Of a DNA stretch of 64,000 nt, positions 30,942-42,842 are shown in pieces. Position 1 is the first letter of the stretch. Each line of letters opens with the position of its first letter. Source of the DNA: Rhynochetos jubatus (Eukaryota > Chordata > Aves > Eurypygiformes > Rhynochetidae); the NCBI GenBank assembly GCA_027574665.1, contig CM050690.1:69049433-69113432 (forward strand), written 5' to 3'. A program made the position numbers and the translations under genes. The notes below the pieces were generated by a model. It made no database searches. It saw only the letters and a program-made list of their open reading frames with translations, and was not told where the DNA came from.

Positions 30942-32434
30942 ACAAGAGGCCAGCCCGTTGGCAGAAAGGGCCTCAGGACCACCCTGAGGAGGCTCTGTCT
31001 CAGCTCTCCATTCCCACACAGGGCATCCAACACTCCCTGTGGGAGCCTGAGGACTACCCAGAGGAGGCTGTGTCCCGGTCCCCCACTCCCAGGCCGGGAC
31101 ATCCAACGATCCCCGTAGGGCCTGTGGGACCACTCAGAAGAGCCTCTGCATGGGCCCTACACTCCCTGCCAGGGTGGCCAACACTCCCTCTGGGAGCCGC
31201 AGGACCGCCCAGAGGAGGCCGTGCCTGGGCCCACCACTCCCACACCGGGCAGAAAATGCTCCCCACAGGGGCCACAGGACCACCCAGAGGCAGCTGTGCT
31301 GTGGCCCTCCACTCCCAGTCAGGACAGACAACGGTTCCCACGGTGACCCCGGCAATCCCCAAAGAGGAGGGCTGGCGGCCAGGAGGCCACTTCCCTGCCA
31401 AGCAAGAACCCAGCCCATTGGCAGACAGGGCCTCAGGACCACCCAGAGGAAGAGGAGGCTGTGTCTTGGCCCTTCACATCCAGCCATGGCCAACAATGAT
31501 CCTGGCATGGGCCACAGGACCACCCACAGGAGGCTGTGTCTTGGCCCTCCACTCCCACACAGGGCAGACAATGCTCCACACAGTGACCCTGGCAAGCTCC
31601 AAAGAGGAGGGCTGGCGGCCAGGAGGCCACTTCCCTGCCGGACAAGAGGCCAGCCTGTTGGCAGAAAGGGCCTCAGGACCACCCTGAGGAGGCTCTGTCT
31701 CAGCTCTCCACTCCCACACAGGGCATCCAACGCTCCCTGTGGGAGCCTGAGGACTACCCAGAGGAGGCTGTGTCCCGGTCCCCCACTCCCAGGCTGGGAC
31801 ATCCAACGATCCCCGTAGGGCCTGTGGGACCACTCAGAAGAGCCTCTGCCTGGGCCCAAAACTCCCTGCCAGGGTGGCCAACACTCCCTCTGGGAGCCGC
31901 AGGACCACCCAGAGGAGGCTGTGCCCAGAACCTCCACTCCCTGCCACAGCAGTCAATGCTCCCTCCAGGAGCCCACAGGAGGCTGTGCCTGGGCCCAAAA
32001 CTCCCAGACAGGGCAGACCACGATCCCCGTGAGGATGCTGGCAAGCCCCAAAGAGGAGGGCTGGCGGCCAGGAGGCCACTTCCCTGCCGAACAAGAGGCC
32101 AGCCCATTGGCAGAAAGGGCCTCAGGACCACCCACAGGAGGCTGTGCCTGGGCCCAAAACTCCCAGCCAGGCCAGACAATCCTTCCTGCAGGGACGCCGG
32201 CAAGCCCCAAAGAGGAGGGCTGGCGGCCAGGAGGCCACTTCCCTGCCGAACAAGAGGCCAGCCCGTCGGCAGGAAGAGCCACAGGACCACCCACAGGAGG
32301 CTGTGCCTGGGCCCAAAACTCCCAGCCAGGCCAGACAACGCTCCCAGCGGGGACACCGGCAAGCCCCAAAGAGGAGGGCTGACAGCCAGGAGGCCACCTC
32401 ACCACCAAGCAAGAGGCCAGCCCGCCGGCAACAG
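30027..32434 (+). repeat. Expanded and shuffled 159-bp repeat array, gene A copy 5
   Basis: About twenty diverged occurrences of the segment around ACCACCCACAGGAGGCTGTG, spaced at about 75-80 or about 155-160 bp. Half-size spacing shows internal deletions. A higher-order period of about 700 bp is visible: the block at 30,970-31,150 recurs almost unchanged at 31,670-31,850. The last two units (32,120-32,434) are close to the ordinary gene A sequence. Confidence 0.9.
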
Positions 32435-32546
32435 TAGGAGCCTTCCCCAGGAGCTGATGAAACCATCACCGGACCAGCAGCTGGGACACCTGCCAGCCCC
32501 CGTGGGGAACAGGAGGCTGACATCTTTAGACTGTCTCTAGTGATTA

Positions 32547-32552
32547 AATAAA
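32547..32552 (+). terminator. Polyadenylation signal of gene A copy 5
   Basis: AATAAA, 110 bp after the original stop position at 32,437. The array homology ends 12 bp later. Confidence 0.55.
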
Positions 32553-32564
32553 CCTGTAAGTGTA

Positions 32565-33420
32565 TAAGAACTACAGAAATAGCCTTGGCATTTCTGACAG
32601 CGTAGCTAGCGTTGCTAGCGTTGCTATTCCCCCCATGTGTGTTTCTCCCATGGCCAGGCATGGCTAACAGAGGACTCGGTCCATACTTTCCCCAGAGGTG
32701 GAAGCGAGGATGAACTCTCCCGCAGTGCCTCAGCCCATCCTCTTGCCTTTTTGGCAGATGGGGTGCAACACCTGTCCCTCTCTAGTCTTTGGTACCTCCC
32801 CAAGGCTTCAGAGTCTTCCAAAGATGACAGAGGGTGGCCTGGCCGTGACACCAGCCCGCTCACTTGACACCCTCAGACAAATCCTGTCGGGGTCCTGGGG
32901 CTGGGGCTTGTACAGGGCAAGATTTCTTAGGAGAAAAGGACGTGCATCCCTGAGTTGCATGTCCTCTAATGCTGGGATCCCTCCGCTCCTTGATCGCTGC
33001 CTCGGGGACGAAACACCTGGGGGCAGCGGCAGTGAAGGCTGAGATGGAGAAGGCCCCGAGTCCCTCAGCCTCGCACGCGCCTGCTGTCGCTGCATCGCTC
33101 GGCCCGTCTGGCCAGCGCGCATGTGCGTACTGTCCTTGCCTGCTTTGCTGCTCAGGTAGCAGCAGAAGCCCTCCTCGGTGCTTTGCCCATCCCTTGCTAA
33201 CCCTGGCTTAGCTCTGGGTTGCCGGATTGCATCTCCACACCCCTCAGCCGAGTTCCTGCATCCCTTCCGCAACCTGTGCTAAGTCCCACCGCCCGGACAC
33301 ATCCTTTTTTGCACTGCTCTGCCACGCAGTCCCTCTTCAGCCACGCCAGCCTCCTGACACGCCTGCTGTGCTCTTCGCGGCAGCACAGCCCGGACTCCTC
33401 TTGGGTTGGGAGAACCCCTT
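32565..33420. other. Unique flank right of the array
   Basis: No gene recognised. A short direct repeat (GCTAGCGTTGCTAGCGTTGC) lies at about 32,605. Open frames have no domains. Confidence 0.5.
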
Positions 33421-34360
33421 TCCCCGCGGCAGCCCTGGCCGTCTCCGGGAGGCCGTGGCCGCACAGGGGCGCTCGCGGTGCGCGGGCACCGCCAGCAGCT
33501 CCGGGCTGCACTCGCTCCCCGCTGACCCCGCTCCCCACAAGTGCTGTGCTGCTCGCTAGCCAGCGGCGGCGAGGGCGGCGGCCGCGGCCGCTCACTGTTT
33601 TGCCGGCAGGGCGCGGGGAAGCAGCAAACTCACCCGGCTGCGGCGGGCACCCCTGAGCTGCTGCCGGCCGCGCCGCCGCACCGCCCCGGCCGAGGGCGGC
33701 CGCCAGTCCCGCTGCCTGCCCAGGCGCATGCGCAGCGCTCCCGCTCCGGAGGCCCGGTGGGACAGTGCTCCTGCGCTGGGGTCGGAGGGCCGCGGCCGCG
33801 GAATTGCGCCTGTGCCTGGATCTGCCCTCACTACGGCGGGAGCCTTCAAGGGGGAGCAGCACGCATGTGCCTGGTTTTGCCCGCCCCACTAAGGGCAAGG
33901 TAGAGGCATGCGCCCGGCTCTGCCCGGAGCCTGGCGGGCCGGCGGCAGGAGGGGTCGTGCGCATGTGGCTACCCCGCGCCCCCGCCGGAAGGAGGGCGGG
34001 GTAGCCATGCGCATGCGAGATGCTGGCGGAGCCGTGGCGGGAGGTCTGGGCTGTCACCGGGGCGTCAGGCTTAAGCGAAGGGCCCGGGGAGTGGGGGACG
34101 CGGGTGGAGCGAGGACACTGGGACCGAGAGTGGGCCGGGAGAGGGCAGGGATGGGGAGATGGAAGGTGGGGCAGAGAGAATGGAACGGGGCCAGGGAGGG
34201 GCGGAGGAGAGCGGAAGGGAGGTGGGCCCCGGGAAAGGCGGCTGGGGACGGAAAACCAGGGCTGAGGAGCCGGACAGGGGGTGGAGAAGCAGGAGGGGTG
34301 AGGGAGAGAAGGAGAGGGGCCGAGGGAAAGCGGGAAGTGGACCCCGGGGGAGAAACAAAG
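33420..34360. promoter_or_regulatory. CpG island with NRF1-type motifs
   Basis: CpG-dense sequence with GCGCATGCGC at 33,724-33,733 and TGCGCATGCG at 34,008-34,017, both matching the NRF1 consensus, plus CCGCGG and GGGCGG boxes. This is the usual build of a housekeeping promoter. Long open frames on both strands here are a composition effect. Which transcript it starts is unclear; the ELL2-like copy 3.5 kb to the right is one candidate. Confidence 0.55.
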
Positions 34361-34919
34361 CCATTGGACTCAGCAGCGCAGTTTCAGCCGTTGAGCAGGT
34401 TCTTCACTGCAGCGCTGGGTGGGCACTGGGCATTTCCCACCGTAAGTGCTCCGCTAGCTTGGCGCGGTCGCACCGCCCGCCTGGCTGTGCACCTTACGTA
34501 TCCCTTAGTCGGCCAGGAATCAGCTACTTAGTAACACCTTTTCCTGAGGGAATGACATTACGATGACGTCAGCTTGTTCTCGGTTATCCCACGGTCCTTG
34601 CGGCCACTTGTTGTCCTTCTGAGGGTCACACCGGCACTTCTGGTGGCCGTCCAGTGGTAGAGTGAGGAAGTAAGGAGTCTTCGTTACTTGTCCTCACCCT
34701 TCCGTAGACAGATGCTTTATCGAGGTCACAAGTGGTTTAGAGGCACAAAGGGTGCGTATTTAGCTGTGTCCTTCTGAACGTCTGCTAGACCTTGGTTAGA
34801 TACTGTCTAATCATCCTGTTTCTAAACAATGTGCTACTGGTGAGGGCTAATCCTAGGAATCTCAGGTCCTGGGAGGAATTTTGCAGCTTTGCATGCAAGA
34901 TTCAGCAGTTTCCCTTCAA

Positions 34920-34934
34920 TCCCCCCTTTTTAAT
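34920..34934 (-). other. Candidate retroviral polypurine tract
   Basis: On the minus strand a run of A and G (AAAAAGGGGGGATTG) lies just downstream of the env transmembrane relic, where a polypurine tract and the 3' LTR start are expected. LTR limits could not be set. Confidence 0.35.
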
Positions 34935-34950
34935 ATACTTGGGAACCCTT

Positions 34951-35292
34951 TCACAGTCGTTCATATTGAATCACAGTGGGCAGAGCCCAAACCCTTTTTC
35001 TCAAAGTTTTTAATTGACACCAGCACATTAAATTTACTGCTGTTAGTAGTACCGCCACAATGAACAGTGCTAACAGTGGATGTATCATGATGTCTGTAGT
35101 CTTGGTAGCTGATGGTGAATAACCTGAGATGTCGTCCCACCAATGGTGAGCTGTTTCTGATTCACTTGGTCCTGACATCTCCCTTAATTTATTCTGTGCT
35201 ATCACCGTTTTCACCAAAGATTGACGTAAAGGTTTATTGCGCTGTCTTACGTATTCTTGAAACTCTCTGGTGCTATTCAAAATCTCATTCAA
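34951..35292 (-). pseudogene. Endogenous retrovirus env transmembrane-subunit remnant
   Basis: A minus-strand open segment of 113 codons ends in a hydrophobic membrane span followed by a short Cys- and Lys-rich cytoplasmic tail, preceded by an alpha-helical ectodomain segment. This is the usual C-terminal layout of a retroviral Env. It has no connection to an intact surface subunit upstream; the sequence between 35,300 and 36,700 is broken by many stops. A dead genomic copy in my reading. Confidence 0.55.
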
Positions 35293-35299
35293 TTTTTCT

Positions 35300-36720
35300 A
35301 GTGAAACTCCACCCTTGCTGATATTTAAAGACTCATAATGCCAAAATACAGACGACTGCTCTTCAGTTGTACCGAATAAAGTAGAAGTGGTATTTTTCTA
35401 GAACAAATGGTGAGATTTTTCAAACGACACACAAAAGGCACCAGTAGTCCAAATTCCCTTGTTCGTTCATCATTAGTCACTATGCACACGTCTGGCATTA
35501 GCCTCAATAAACCTTTCTAATTCTGACACTGGTAAAATGCCCATTGGCAAACATTAACAGATGGGTGTAACAGACAAGGTTCTTCTTCCTCTGAGTGTTG
35601 ACTGCAAAGCATCCCCTCTGTCGCGGATTCTCATACACCTAGATCATGGGTCTTATGTTTTGAGTTTATAAAATTCTCTTTGAACTGCGGGACCAAATAT
35701 TCCTTCAGAAACAAGGAAGGTAGTGTGATAAATGTGCACATCACCGCTGGCTGTGTGAATAGATTAGTTTCCCGATACACCCTTCATGAACACATTTCAC
35801 AGATTGGGGGTAAGGTTTCAGCCAATGTGTCTGACTAATCCGAGTCCCAAACAGCTGTCTCCACATCCGTGCGCTGTTGTTCATCAGATATGATTGTACG
35901 CTATCTTAGTGCTGTATTTGGTCTGTAGTTTGCATCGTACCTACTCTCCAATGGAACAGCCCAGAGATCTTTTGACCAGTTTGTAGTGAGCTTCTCACAT
36001 TACAATTAAACAGCTGCAAAAATTTATTGTCGTCATCTAGAGTTAAAGATTGTAACTCCAGAGTTGTGGGGACCCAACCAGCTTGTATTTTATTAATTGT
36101 CCAATGTCAGATCCTCTTTGACTCAGTTTACTTCTAATTATTTCCAAATCTACTGAATTTAGTAGGTCTATACTGGTCCCAACTCCCCCCAAGAGCATAT
36201 CATACCATGCTTTTCTGATTTTATGAAGTGGAGGTTTTGGAAAGGTAATATTAAATTACAAAATATGTTTCTGGCGTTGCTGGGCCACGTTAGTGCAGGT
36301 TGAAGGTAATTTTTGGATTTGCTCAGTTTTGACTATGGGGTTTAGGTTCAACACTGTAATACTATGACACCATTAACCGTGGCTCCTGCACAGTCTGTTG
36401 TATTCCAGGTGTTATCGGGAATAAGGAGAAGAGTTTCATTCGACACAATTGTGTTATTCTTGCAGTACAATTTCAAAGTAAGGCAACAGTTTGCCAGGGT
36501 GGCTTTATTTCCTTTGACTGAGGTGTTAGTTAAATTGTTGCACAGCAGATACCATCTTCCTAAATATGTAGTCGAATGCAGAGTTTATGTGAGGAGACGG
36601 CAGTATACCGTGTACATTTTTCACCCATTGTATTGACTCCTAGAAAATCCATAATTGTCTTATTGATTGGTTTCAGCGGCCAGACAAGAGTAAAAGCCTC
36701 AGCTAGGGTGCAGCTTGGCA
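35300..36720 (-). pseudogene. Decayed env surface-subunit region of the same retrovirus
   Basis: Position between the integrase end and the transmembrane remnant implies the env surface region. Only short open stretches remain on the minus strand (for example 35,325-35,507). Recognition is by position rather than by motif. Confidence 0.35.
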
Positions 36721-36732
36721 GAGTCAAGAATA

Positions 36733-37235
36733 TCACTTTCCTTGTAATCTTAACGTTGTGGGTCCTGCAGGTTGAGACAGTCCGGCGATTTCTTCGCTCA
36801 TGAGTAGTGGATCCAAGGCAGGCCGTTCCTTCATCTCGATTGCAGTGAAGGTCGTCAGCAACACCTGGAATGGTCCGTTCCGCTTTCCTTCCAGTGGGTG
36901 ACCTGTGAAAACTTTAACATATACCCAATCTCCTGGCTTAAAGGGGTGAATAGGCCGATCTATGCCCCTAGATCTAGTCCCTAGAACCACCTTTTCAACT
37001 CTGTTCAATTGTTCTCCTAACACCATCAAATACCGCTGTAAGGAACTTTCACCCATTTGTTCTCTCCTATATTGAATCTGACATGGCTTGCCACACGAAA
37101 CTTCAAATGGACTAAGTTTTCCTTGGACCTAGGCTTTACCCTAATTCTCAGTAATGCAAGGGGGAGTGCCTGGCACCAGTATGAGTTAGCTTCTTGACAT
37201 ATTTTTGCAATCTCTTGTTTTATCAGGTGATTCAC
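36733..37235 (-). pseudogene. Endogenous retrovirus integrase C-terminal remnant
   Basis: Two overlapping minus-strand open segments (37,026-37,235 and 36,733-37,056) in different frames encode the end of integrase. The second has a KPGDWVYVK motif followed by a GPFQVLLTT stretch, characteristic of the gammaretrovirus-type integrase C-terminal domain. The frame break between the segments and missing catalytic core mean it cannot be active. No gag, protease or reverse transcriptase was seen to the right, so the provirus is 5'-deleted. Confidence 0.75.
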
Positions 37236-37591
37236 TTTCTCTTAAACTGCTGTGCAGGCTGCGTTTTAAGACTTCCCGGCCTTGGTCCCGAGAACTGTAA
37301 CATTTGATTGTTTCTGTAGCACCATCTATAGAAAGAATTGGTACGGTCTTCCTACCAGCGTCACTCACCTACCAGCTTTCTGTTTTTAATACTCAATATT
37401 TCTTTGTAAATCCCTGGCGTGATGCATCACAAGCAGATTCTTGTGGATCTTGAAATGCTGACTAAATACAGGTTTTAGAGTTTGTCTGCCTTGGTAAATT
37501 CTACTAAATCCACTGTCTTCTCTTCTCCTGATGTCCCATTTAACTCGTTCTCTTTTGGTTCATTTTGGTTTGTGTTTTACCCTTACCTTAG

Positions 37592-37851
37592 GAAGGAAAG
37601 TGCAGGTCAGAAGAGCACCACAGTACCTTCCCGATGTTGTGCCAGAGAGAAAGCGGATGAGACCCATGAACCCTGCATACACACTACGGAAGACTCACAA
37701 ACCCTGTAACGCTTCTCAGTGTCCGCATAGGGACAGGGTGGTTCACTTCCTGGCACTGAAGTGTTACAAGAAGCCAGAGCTACTTGCTTGCTTGTACAGA
37801 GATGGTATCTCCCAAAAGGACAAGAACAGCCTTGGAATTGTCCCTCAGCAG
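37592..37851 (+). other. ELL2-like exon a
   Basis: Acceptor CTTAG ending at 37,591, donor at 37,852. Encodes the ERKRMRPMNPAYTLRKTH region and the first half of the conserved ELL segment with RDRVVHFLALKCYKKPELL. Confidence 0.8.
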
Positions 37852-38070
37852 GTGAGATCAGGGGGTTTGGGCCAGCATTTTTTCCCTCCTGCTGATCTTT
37901 TAATCATAATTTAGAGGTGTGTTACTCACATTTAAATTAGAATGTACATCATTTAAATGAGAAAGTAATACACAGGTAAGGCTCCTTGGTCCTAGTTTGT
38001 CAGTCAGCTTTGGCAGATTCCCAAAGGCAAAGGAACATGAGGAAAGGAAAGCACTAAGTGAAAAATCAGC

Positions 38071-38096
38071 GGGGGGGGGGGGGGGGGGGGGGGGGG
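38071..38096 (+). repeat. Homopolymer G26
   Basis: Uninterrupted run of 26 G in the first intron of the ELL2-like copy. The run length is prone to sequencing error. Confidence 0.9.
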
Positions 38097-39930
38097 CGGG
38101 CGCTGTTTTTCTTTTGCTAGAATGGCAGGCTGGAGTTAACTGTTGCTGGCTTTGTTGCTCTTAATGCCTTCTTTTTGCCTCTCTCTTTTACTTGGCTGCT
38201 TAACTGCTGAATTGAGAGAAACTGCCTATGCTTTCTCTCGACTGGGTGAAATAGCTTGTCCTAGTAGTTACTCTTCCTTGTGATGGGTTTATGAGGAAAG
38301 GTGTTTGGTTATTGCATTGGTCATAATAATTGCACTGTGTCTTTAACTTACTTGAATCCTTTTTCTATCCAGTAACTTTTCCAGTCCTTCTTTGTGCCCA
38401 GTTCCACTTGTCTATCTTTACCCGAACAATCAAAATTATTGGTGAGCCTATAGCGTTAGAGTTGAAAGTTTTAAGCTGTGTGTTTGAGTGTCACGTACAT
38501 TTTCTACTAAAACAGTTCAGAAAAGGCTTCTTTCTTCAAATGGTTGACCTCCCACTGCATTTTAAAAACTCATGCCTTGAATAGGTTGAGTCGCTGCTTG
38601 GTTTGCCCAGTACAAACACCAGCTTTTCCCCCCGCAGACAGGCACAACTGAGCCGCAGCCGTGTTCTTACATCCAAATCAACGCAGTCCATTTATGCTTT
38701 AGGTCGATTATAAAATCCCAAAAGCTCAGCTCCCTACAGGGTAAAAGGTGCAGAGATTTTCTGCTCTCCCGGTACAGCTGACAATGTTTAGGGAGACTTT
38801 CATGGAGTCTGTTCACTGTGTGTGGTGTGAACAACCTCAAGGTACTGGTTTGCATTCAGAAATGGTCACGTGAGCAGCACTACACCCTGAAAAGCCTTGT
38901 CACGTTTTCATTAGCCTCACAACGAGGGGTTATTTTGAACAAGCCTAAGAGCATCCCTCTGAACTTGCTAAAATGTGATATGCACAGATTTCCTTCTCGG
39001 GAATACAGCTTTAACTCTGTTTCTCACCCGTGAATTACTGTTTCTGGGTGTCTTTGTAACTTTCCCTTTCAGGCAGACATGCACCCACCCACAAATTAGC
39101 AGTAGTCATCCATCATGCCTTGGGGGGAAAACAGGCAAAATGCAAGAAGTGGGGTGGTGTGGGGGTGAGTTTTTCAGCGTTTTGCATCAGGCTAACTGAC
39201 GGTTGAGAGCCTTTTTCTGTGAGTTTTTCTCCACAACTCTGAACCCACGTCAGGTGACGAGGGCTAGAACAGCACTTTGGGTGTCAATGATCTCAAGGTT
39301 TTCCTGGCCCTTTGTAACTTCTGGAGTATACTTTGTCTTTTTCTGAGGGAAGGTGTCACCCCACTTTATTTCCAGAGGTATCCAGCAGTGCACGCACATG
39401 GCCTTTTTGTGACAGTTGTTTAATGAACCTTGTGTCTGCACACCGCAGGGCTCATCTGGGCCCGTGCACCTCTCCTGAACCGTTACAGTGCTACACCTGG
39501 TATTCAGCATACAGCTGGTTTGAGATGGGTGTGGTTACGTTTTTTCCCGGTCGGTAAAACTTTGATATGGCTTGAAACTGGTGGGAGAGAGGAATAATTT
39601 GTCTTTGGAGTGACAGAAGTAGTTCAGTGCCAGTTAGGTAGCTGCGTACGACTGTCGAGCAGAAAGCTGTAGTTTCTTGTGGCTCAGGCCCTTGTGGAAG
39701 AAAAGCAATTCTGCTTGTGTATTTTTAACATTTCAAACCCTTTATAACCTTTTCTAACACTGATGCTCATTACGTGAGAGCCCCATTTGATCTTCACATC
39801 CAAAAAGCCCGAGGACTGGTGCGTGATTTTGTTGTCGGCTTTGACTGGGCTTTGCGGTACCAACCTTAGTGCTGTAGTTCTTTGCGTTTGGGTATAACGA
39901 ACATTTGGTTCCTTCCTTGTCTGCCTGCAG

Positions 39931-40055
39931 GTAGCCACTCTGAATCCAAAGGATAATACATATGCTCTCCAGGATGATTTATTTAAAGACATTCAGAGAG
40001 TCTGGCCTGGGTACGACGAAGCAGACAAACAGGCGTTGGAGTTAATACTTTCTAG
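39931..40055 (+). other. ELL2-like exon b
   Basis: Encodes the NPKDNTYALQDDLFKDIQ and VWPGYDEADKQALE segments, conserved in ELL-family proteins. Acceptor CTGCAG, donor GTAAGT. Confidence 0.85.
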
Positions 40056-40196
40056 GTAAGTTCAGTCTCTAAGGGGAGTCAAATGGCCATTTGCAAACCT
40101 TTTTCTGGGAAATGCGTGTCAGTCTTGCCTATAATTCAAGACCTTTGACATACACCTTTTTACCTTGTCACCTGAACTCCTGGGTCACCCCTACAG

Positions 40197-40287
40197 AAAA
40201 CTTAACTCAGCTCAGCATGCCACCAGCGCGGGACAGTCGGAATCTCCTGTAACTTCCGAGAAAGATGCTCTGCCAACTACTCCTCAG
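40197..40287 (+). other. ELL2-like exon c
   Basis: Continues the frame (RKLNSAQHATS, SESPVTS). Ser-rich linker start as in ELL2. Confidence 0.75.
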
Positions 40288-40521
40288 GTATTTTTTTTCA
40301 TGTTATTTCCAGTGTTTTATCACACATTGTAACGGTGTAACAACTGTGATGGGAGGCGCTAATATTGTCTTTAACACATCAAAACCAAAGGATTTATTTC
40401 CAATTGAAATTTTTATTTATTTTAAGAGGGCTGCACTGTCAAAGGCTGCCAAAAACTCATGGTCATGGGAGCAAAACTTCACTCTGCTCTTGCTATTAAT
40501 ACTTTTTTCCAATTGTTACAG

Positions 40522-40846
40522 AAATGGCCTTTGAATTCCGATGTTGACAGTCCTGTGATGGACAAAAAGCAGAGCATCTCCCACTGTGCCACTCAAATCC
40601 ACCTACCCACCAGTGGCCACTTGCCAGCCTCCAGCAAGAGGCTGCCTTCCTCCCTGTTATCCCTCGGTACTACTGCTCCTCTGTGGCTGCTTCCCACACT
40701 CCTTCCCACTTCCAGCCCTCTTCACACGGCCAGCTCCAACTCCTCCAACACCCCTGTGGGATGGGGCACACAGGACCTGCTGGGGGACCTTAAAAGAGGA
40801 GGAACTGCCCAGCTGGAAAAGTTCTCCTCCTCGGATGCACACGAAG
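40522..40846 (+). other. ELL2-like exon d, shortened linker
   Basis: Pro/Ser-rich linker including a GTQDL motif. The Lys-rich part usual in ELL2 is absent, so the exon is shorter than expected for the family. Confidence 0.7.
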
Positions 40847-41460
40847 GTATTGACACGCAGCTTTCTCTGACTCCTCTGTGGGGAACCCTGGGGAAAACCT
40901 GTAAAAGCAGGGACTGGAAATGCAAATGGCCTATTTTCTGACTTGCTTTAGAACACCTGATTTGCCATTATCCCTGCTTTATGGTCACGACAAATCAGTA
41001 TTTTTGTTCTCACGCTGCACTACAACGTAACTGTTAGTTTAAAAAAACAACCCAAGGAAGCCCAAGCAAATGAAGAAGCAACCAACTCAAACCTCTAAAA
41101 GCCTGAAGGTATTTCATCGAAAATGAGGTTCGTTTCTCAGAATTCTCACTCCGTAGCAGAGAAAGTATTAGAACAAACATATCTTAAATGGGTTGCTGTT
41201 GGGCAGCCACTGGTGACAGGGAAGAGCTTGCTCCTTGAGAAACACAAGGAACAGATTTTTGATTAGTTGCTTGACTTCCAGGAAACTGCCAGTTCAGTGA
41301 CAGCAATGAAATATGGAACAGGCTTATAATGGCATTGAAAAGCGAAACAGCAACACACAAAGAACACCTGGAAGGGGTTTTTCAAGCTCATCAGAATGAT
41401 ATTATTTGGCTGTATGAAAAATCTGTTTATCACAGTTGTCAAAATTCTGATTTTCCCTAG

Positions 41461-41527
41461 GAGTCAAAGAAACGGGCACTGCCTCCACAGATCCTCCGTC
41501 AGCGAGTGAGCAAGCAGACTACTTCAT
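41461..41527 (+). other. ELL2-like exon e
   Basis: Encodes GVKETGTAST and the start of the occludin-homology domain (EQADYF). Donor GTGAGT at 41,528. Confidence 0.8.
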
Positions 41528-42051
41528 GTGAGTAAAGTAATGCTTCAGTCTCTTGCCACTCATTGAAGCAGTTGAAAAATCATCTGTAAAAACTCCTGTT
41601 CAGCTACAAAATTGGAAATGTCCTAAAATGTCCTTTTAGAATAATGACAAGTTCCTGTTGAACAGTGGGCTTTCCCCCACTCTCTTGTCGGAGGCCTTTT
41701 TTAAAAATGTGCAAGTCTGTCCCTTGGTAGAAAGAGGTTACGATCTACCGGTTTCTCTTCTCTCACTGAAGCCAAACCATTCCTTGGGCCTTCTAGATTT
41801 GAATGATGGCTCATGGTTTCCAAGTATGCTATGGTTTTGGTCTTGGCGCAGCGTCTGAATAGAAACTTTAAAAATTAAAAGAGAAGCTGATTTGGTAGAT
41901 CTGTGGAATTACTGAAACACATTCTCTTGGAGCAAGTGTGCTTAGAAGTAGAAGCAGTCAGTCACACAGTTACCTGACTTAAAGCTCAGGTGACGAGGAT
42001 ATTCACTCTGTCCTTGGTGTAAAACTGCACGTGTGCTCATTTTTCCACTAG

Positions 42052-42223
42052 AAAATACACAGCTATGGTCCCGCAGGAGCAGCACCAGCGTCACGAGGCC
42101 GACTTTGACACCGAGTTTGGTGAATACAGACACTTGTATGCTCGCATGCAGAGTGTCACCAAGAAGTTCAAGCAGCTGGGTGCACAACAGAAACTGCTTT
42201 CGCCGGGGTCCAGAGAATATCAG
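42052..42223 (+). other. ELL2-like exon f, occludin-homology domain
   Basis: Encodes a helical segment with EYRHLYARMQSVTKKF and LSPGSREYQ, characteristic of the occludin/ELL domain. Confidence 0.85.
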
Positions 42224-42842
42224 GTAAAGAGGGATGAAACTGCAAAGATTGTGTTACAAACCCAGTGTCCTGCCTTTCTCACCTGGGCTTCCCTGGTTTG
42301 GACATACAAATGCCCAGCGTTTGGTATCCAACTTCTTTAAATCTGTGGCACCCAGGGGGGTTTGGGTTGCCTTTTATATAGTTTTTGGCCACCTTGCAAA
42401 CGTGTTTGTGAGCAGTAGGGGTATTTTCCCATCCCTGGTACTGCTCAGTCAGGCACAGGGAAACCTTGCAGAACTTGCAGTTGTCCTCAGACCCTGCCTG
42501 GGCTAGTGCTGATGGCTGAAGCTTGAGAAACCCTGTAAAAAGCTGTTCAGCCCTCAGACTCCAGCGGTTGGAGCTGCCTGTGAACACACAGCAGCGTGAG
42601 CAGCGTCTCAAGGGCAATCTTCACAGGCACACTCCTTTTGTTGCCTGTTCACATACTGAATTGCAGATCTGGGGTCACTCAGGGGTTTGGGGGTTTGGTT
42701 TTGCAGTGCAGGAGAGTGGTGGCTCATGGATCAGAAACTGTCGAGTAAAGCTGAGTGTAATTTTAGTGTTTTGAATAAATTTTCTTCTCCTGGTAGTGGA
42801 AGAAAGCTCTTCTTATTGTCTTGTTGGTTTTTTTTCTTGAAG

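Larger units (their letters stand above)
28641..32564 (+). repeat. Terminal array unit with gene A copy 5
   Basis: Last unit. The 5' region and RING part match the other units, then the 159-bp repeat region swells to about 2.4 kb. The normal 3' end and polyadenylation region follow. Homology to the other units stops at about 32,564, 12 bp after the AATAAA signal. Confidence 0.9.

Noticed and set aside
33197..34057. Minus-strand 286-codon ORF in the CpG island
   Set aside because: Composition artefact. Ala/Arg/Gly-rich with no domain, and overlapped by open frames on the other strand.
34951..37235. Intact endogenous retroviral genes
   Set aside because: Frames are broken, integrase lacks its core, env surface region is full of stops, and gag and reverse transcriptase are absent.
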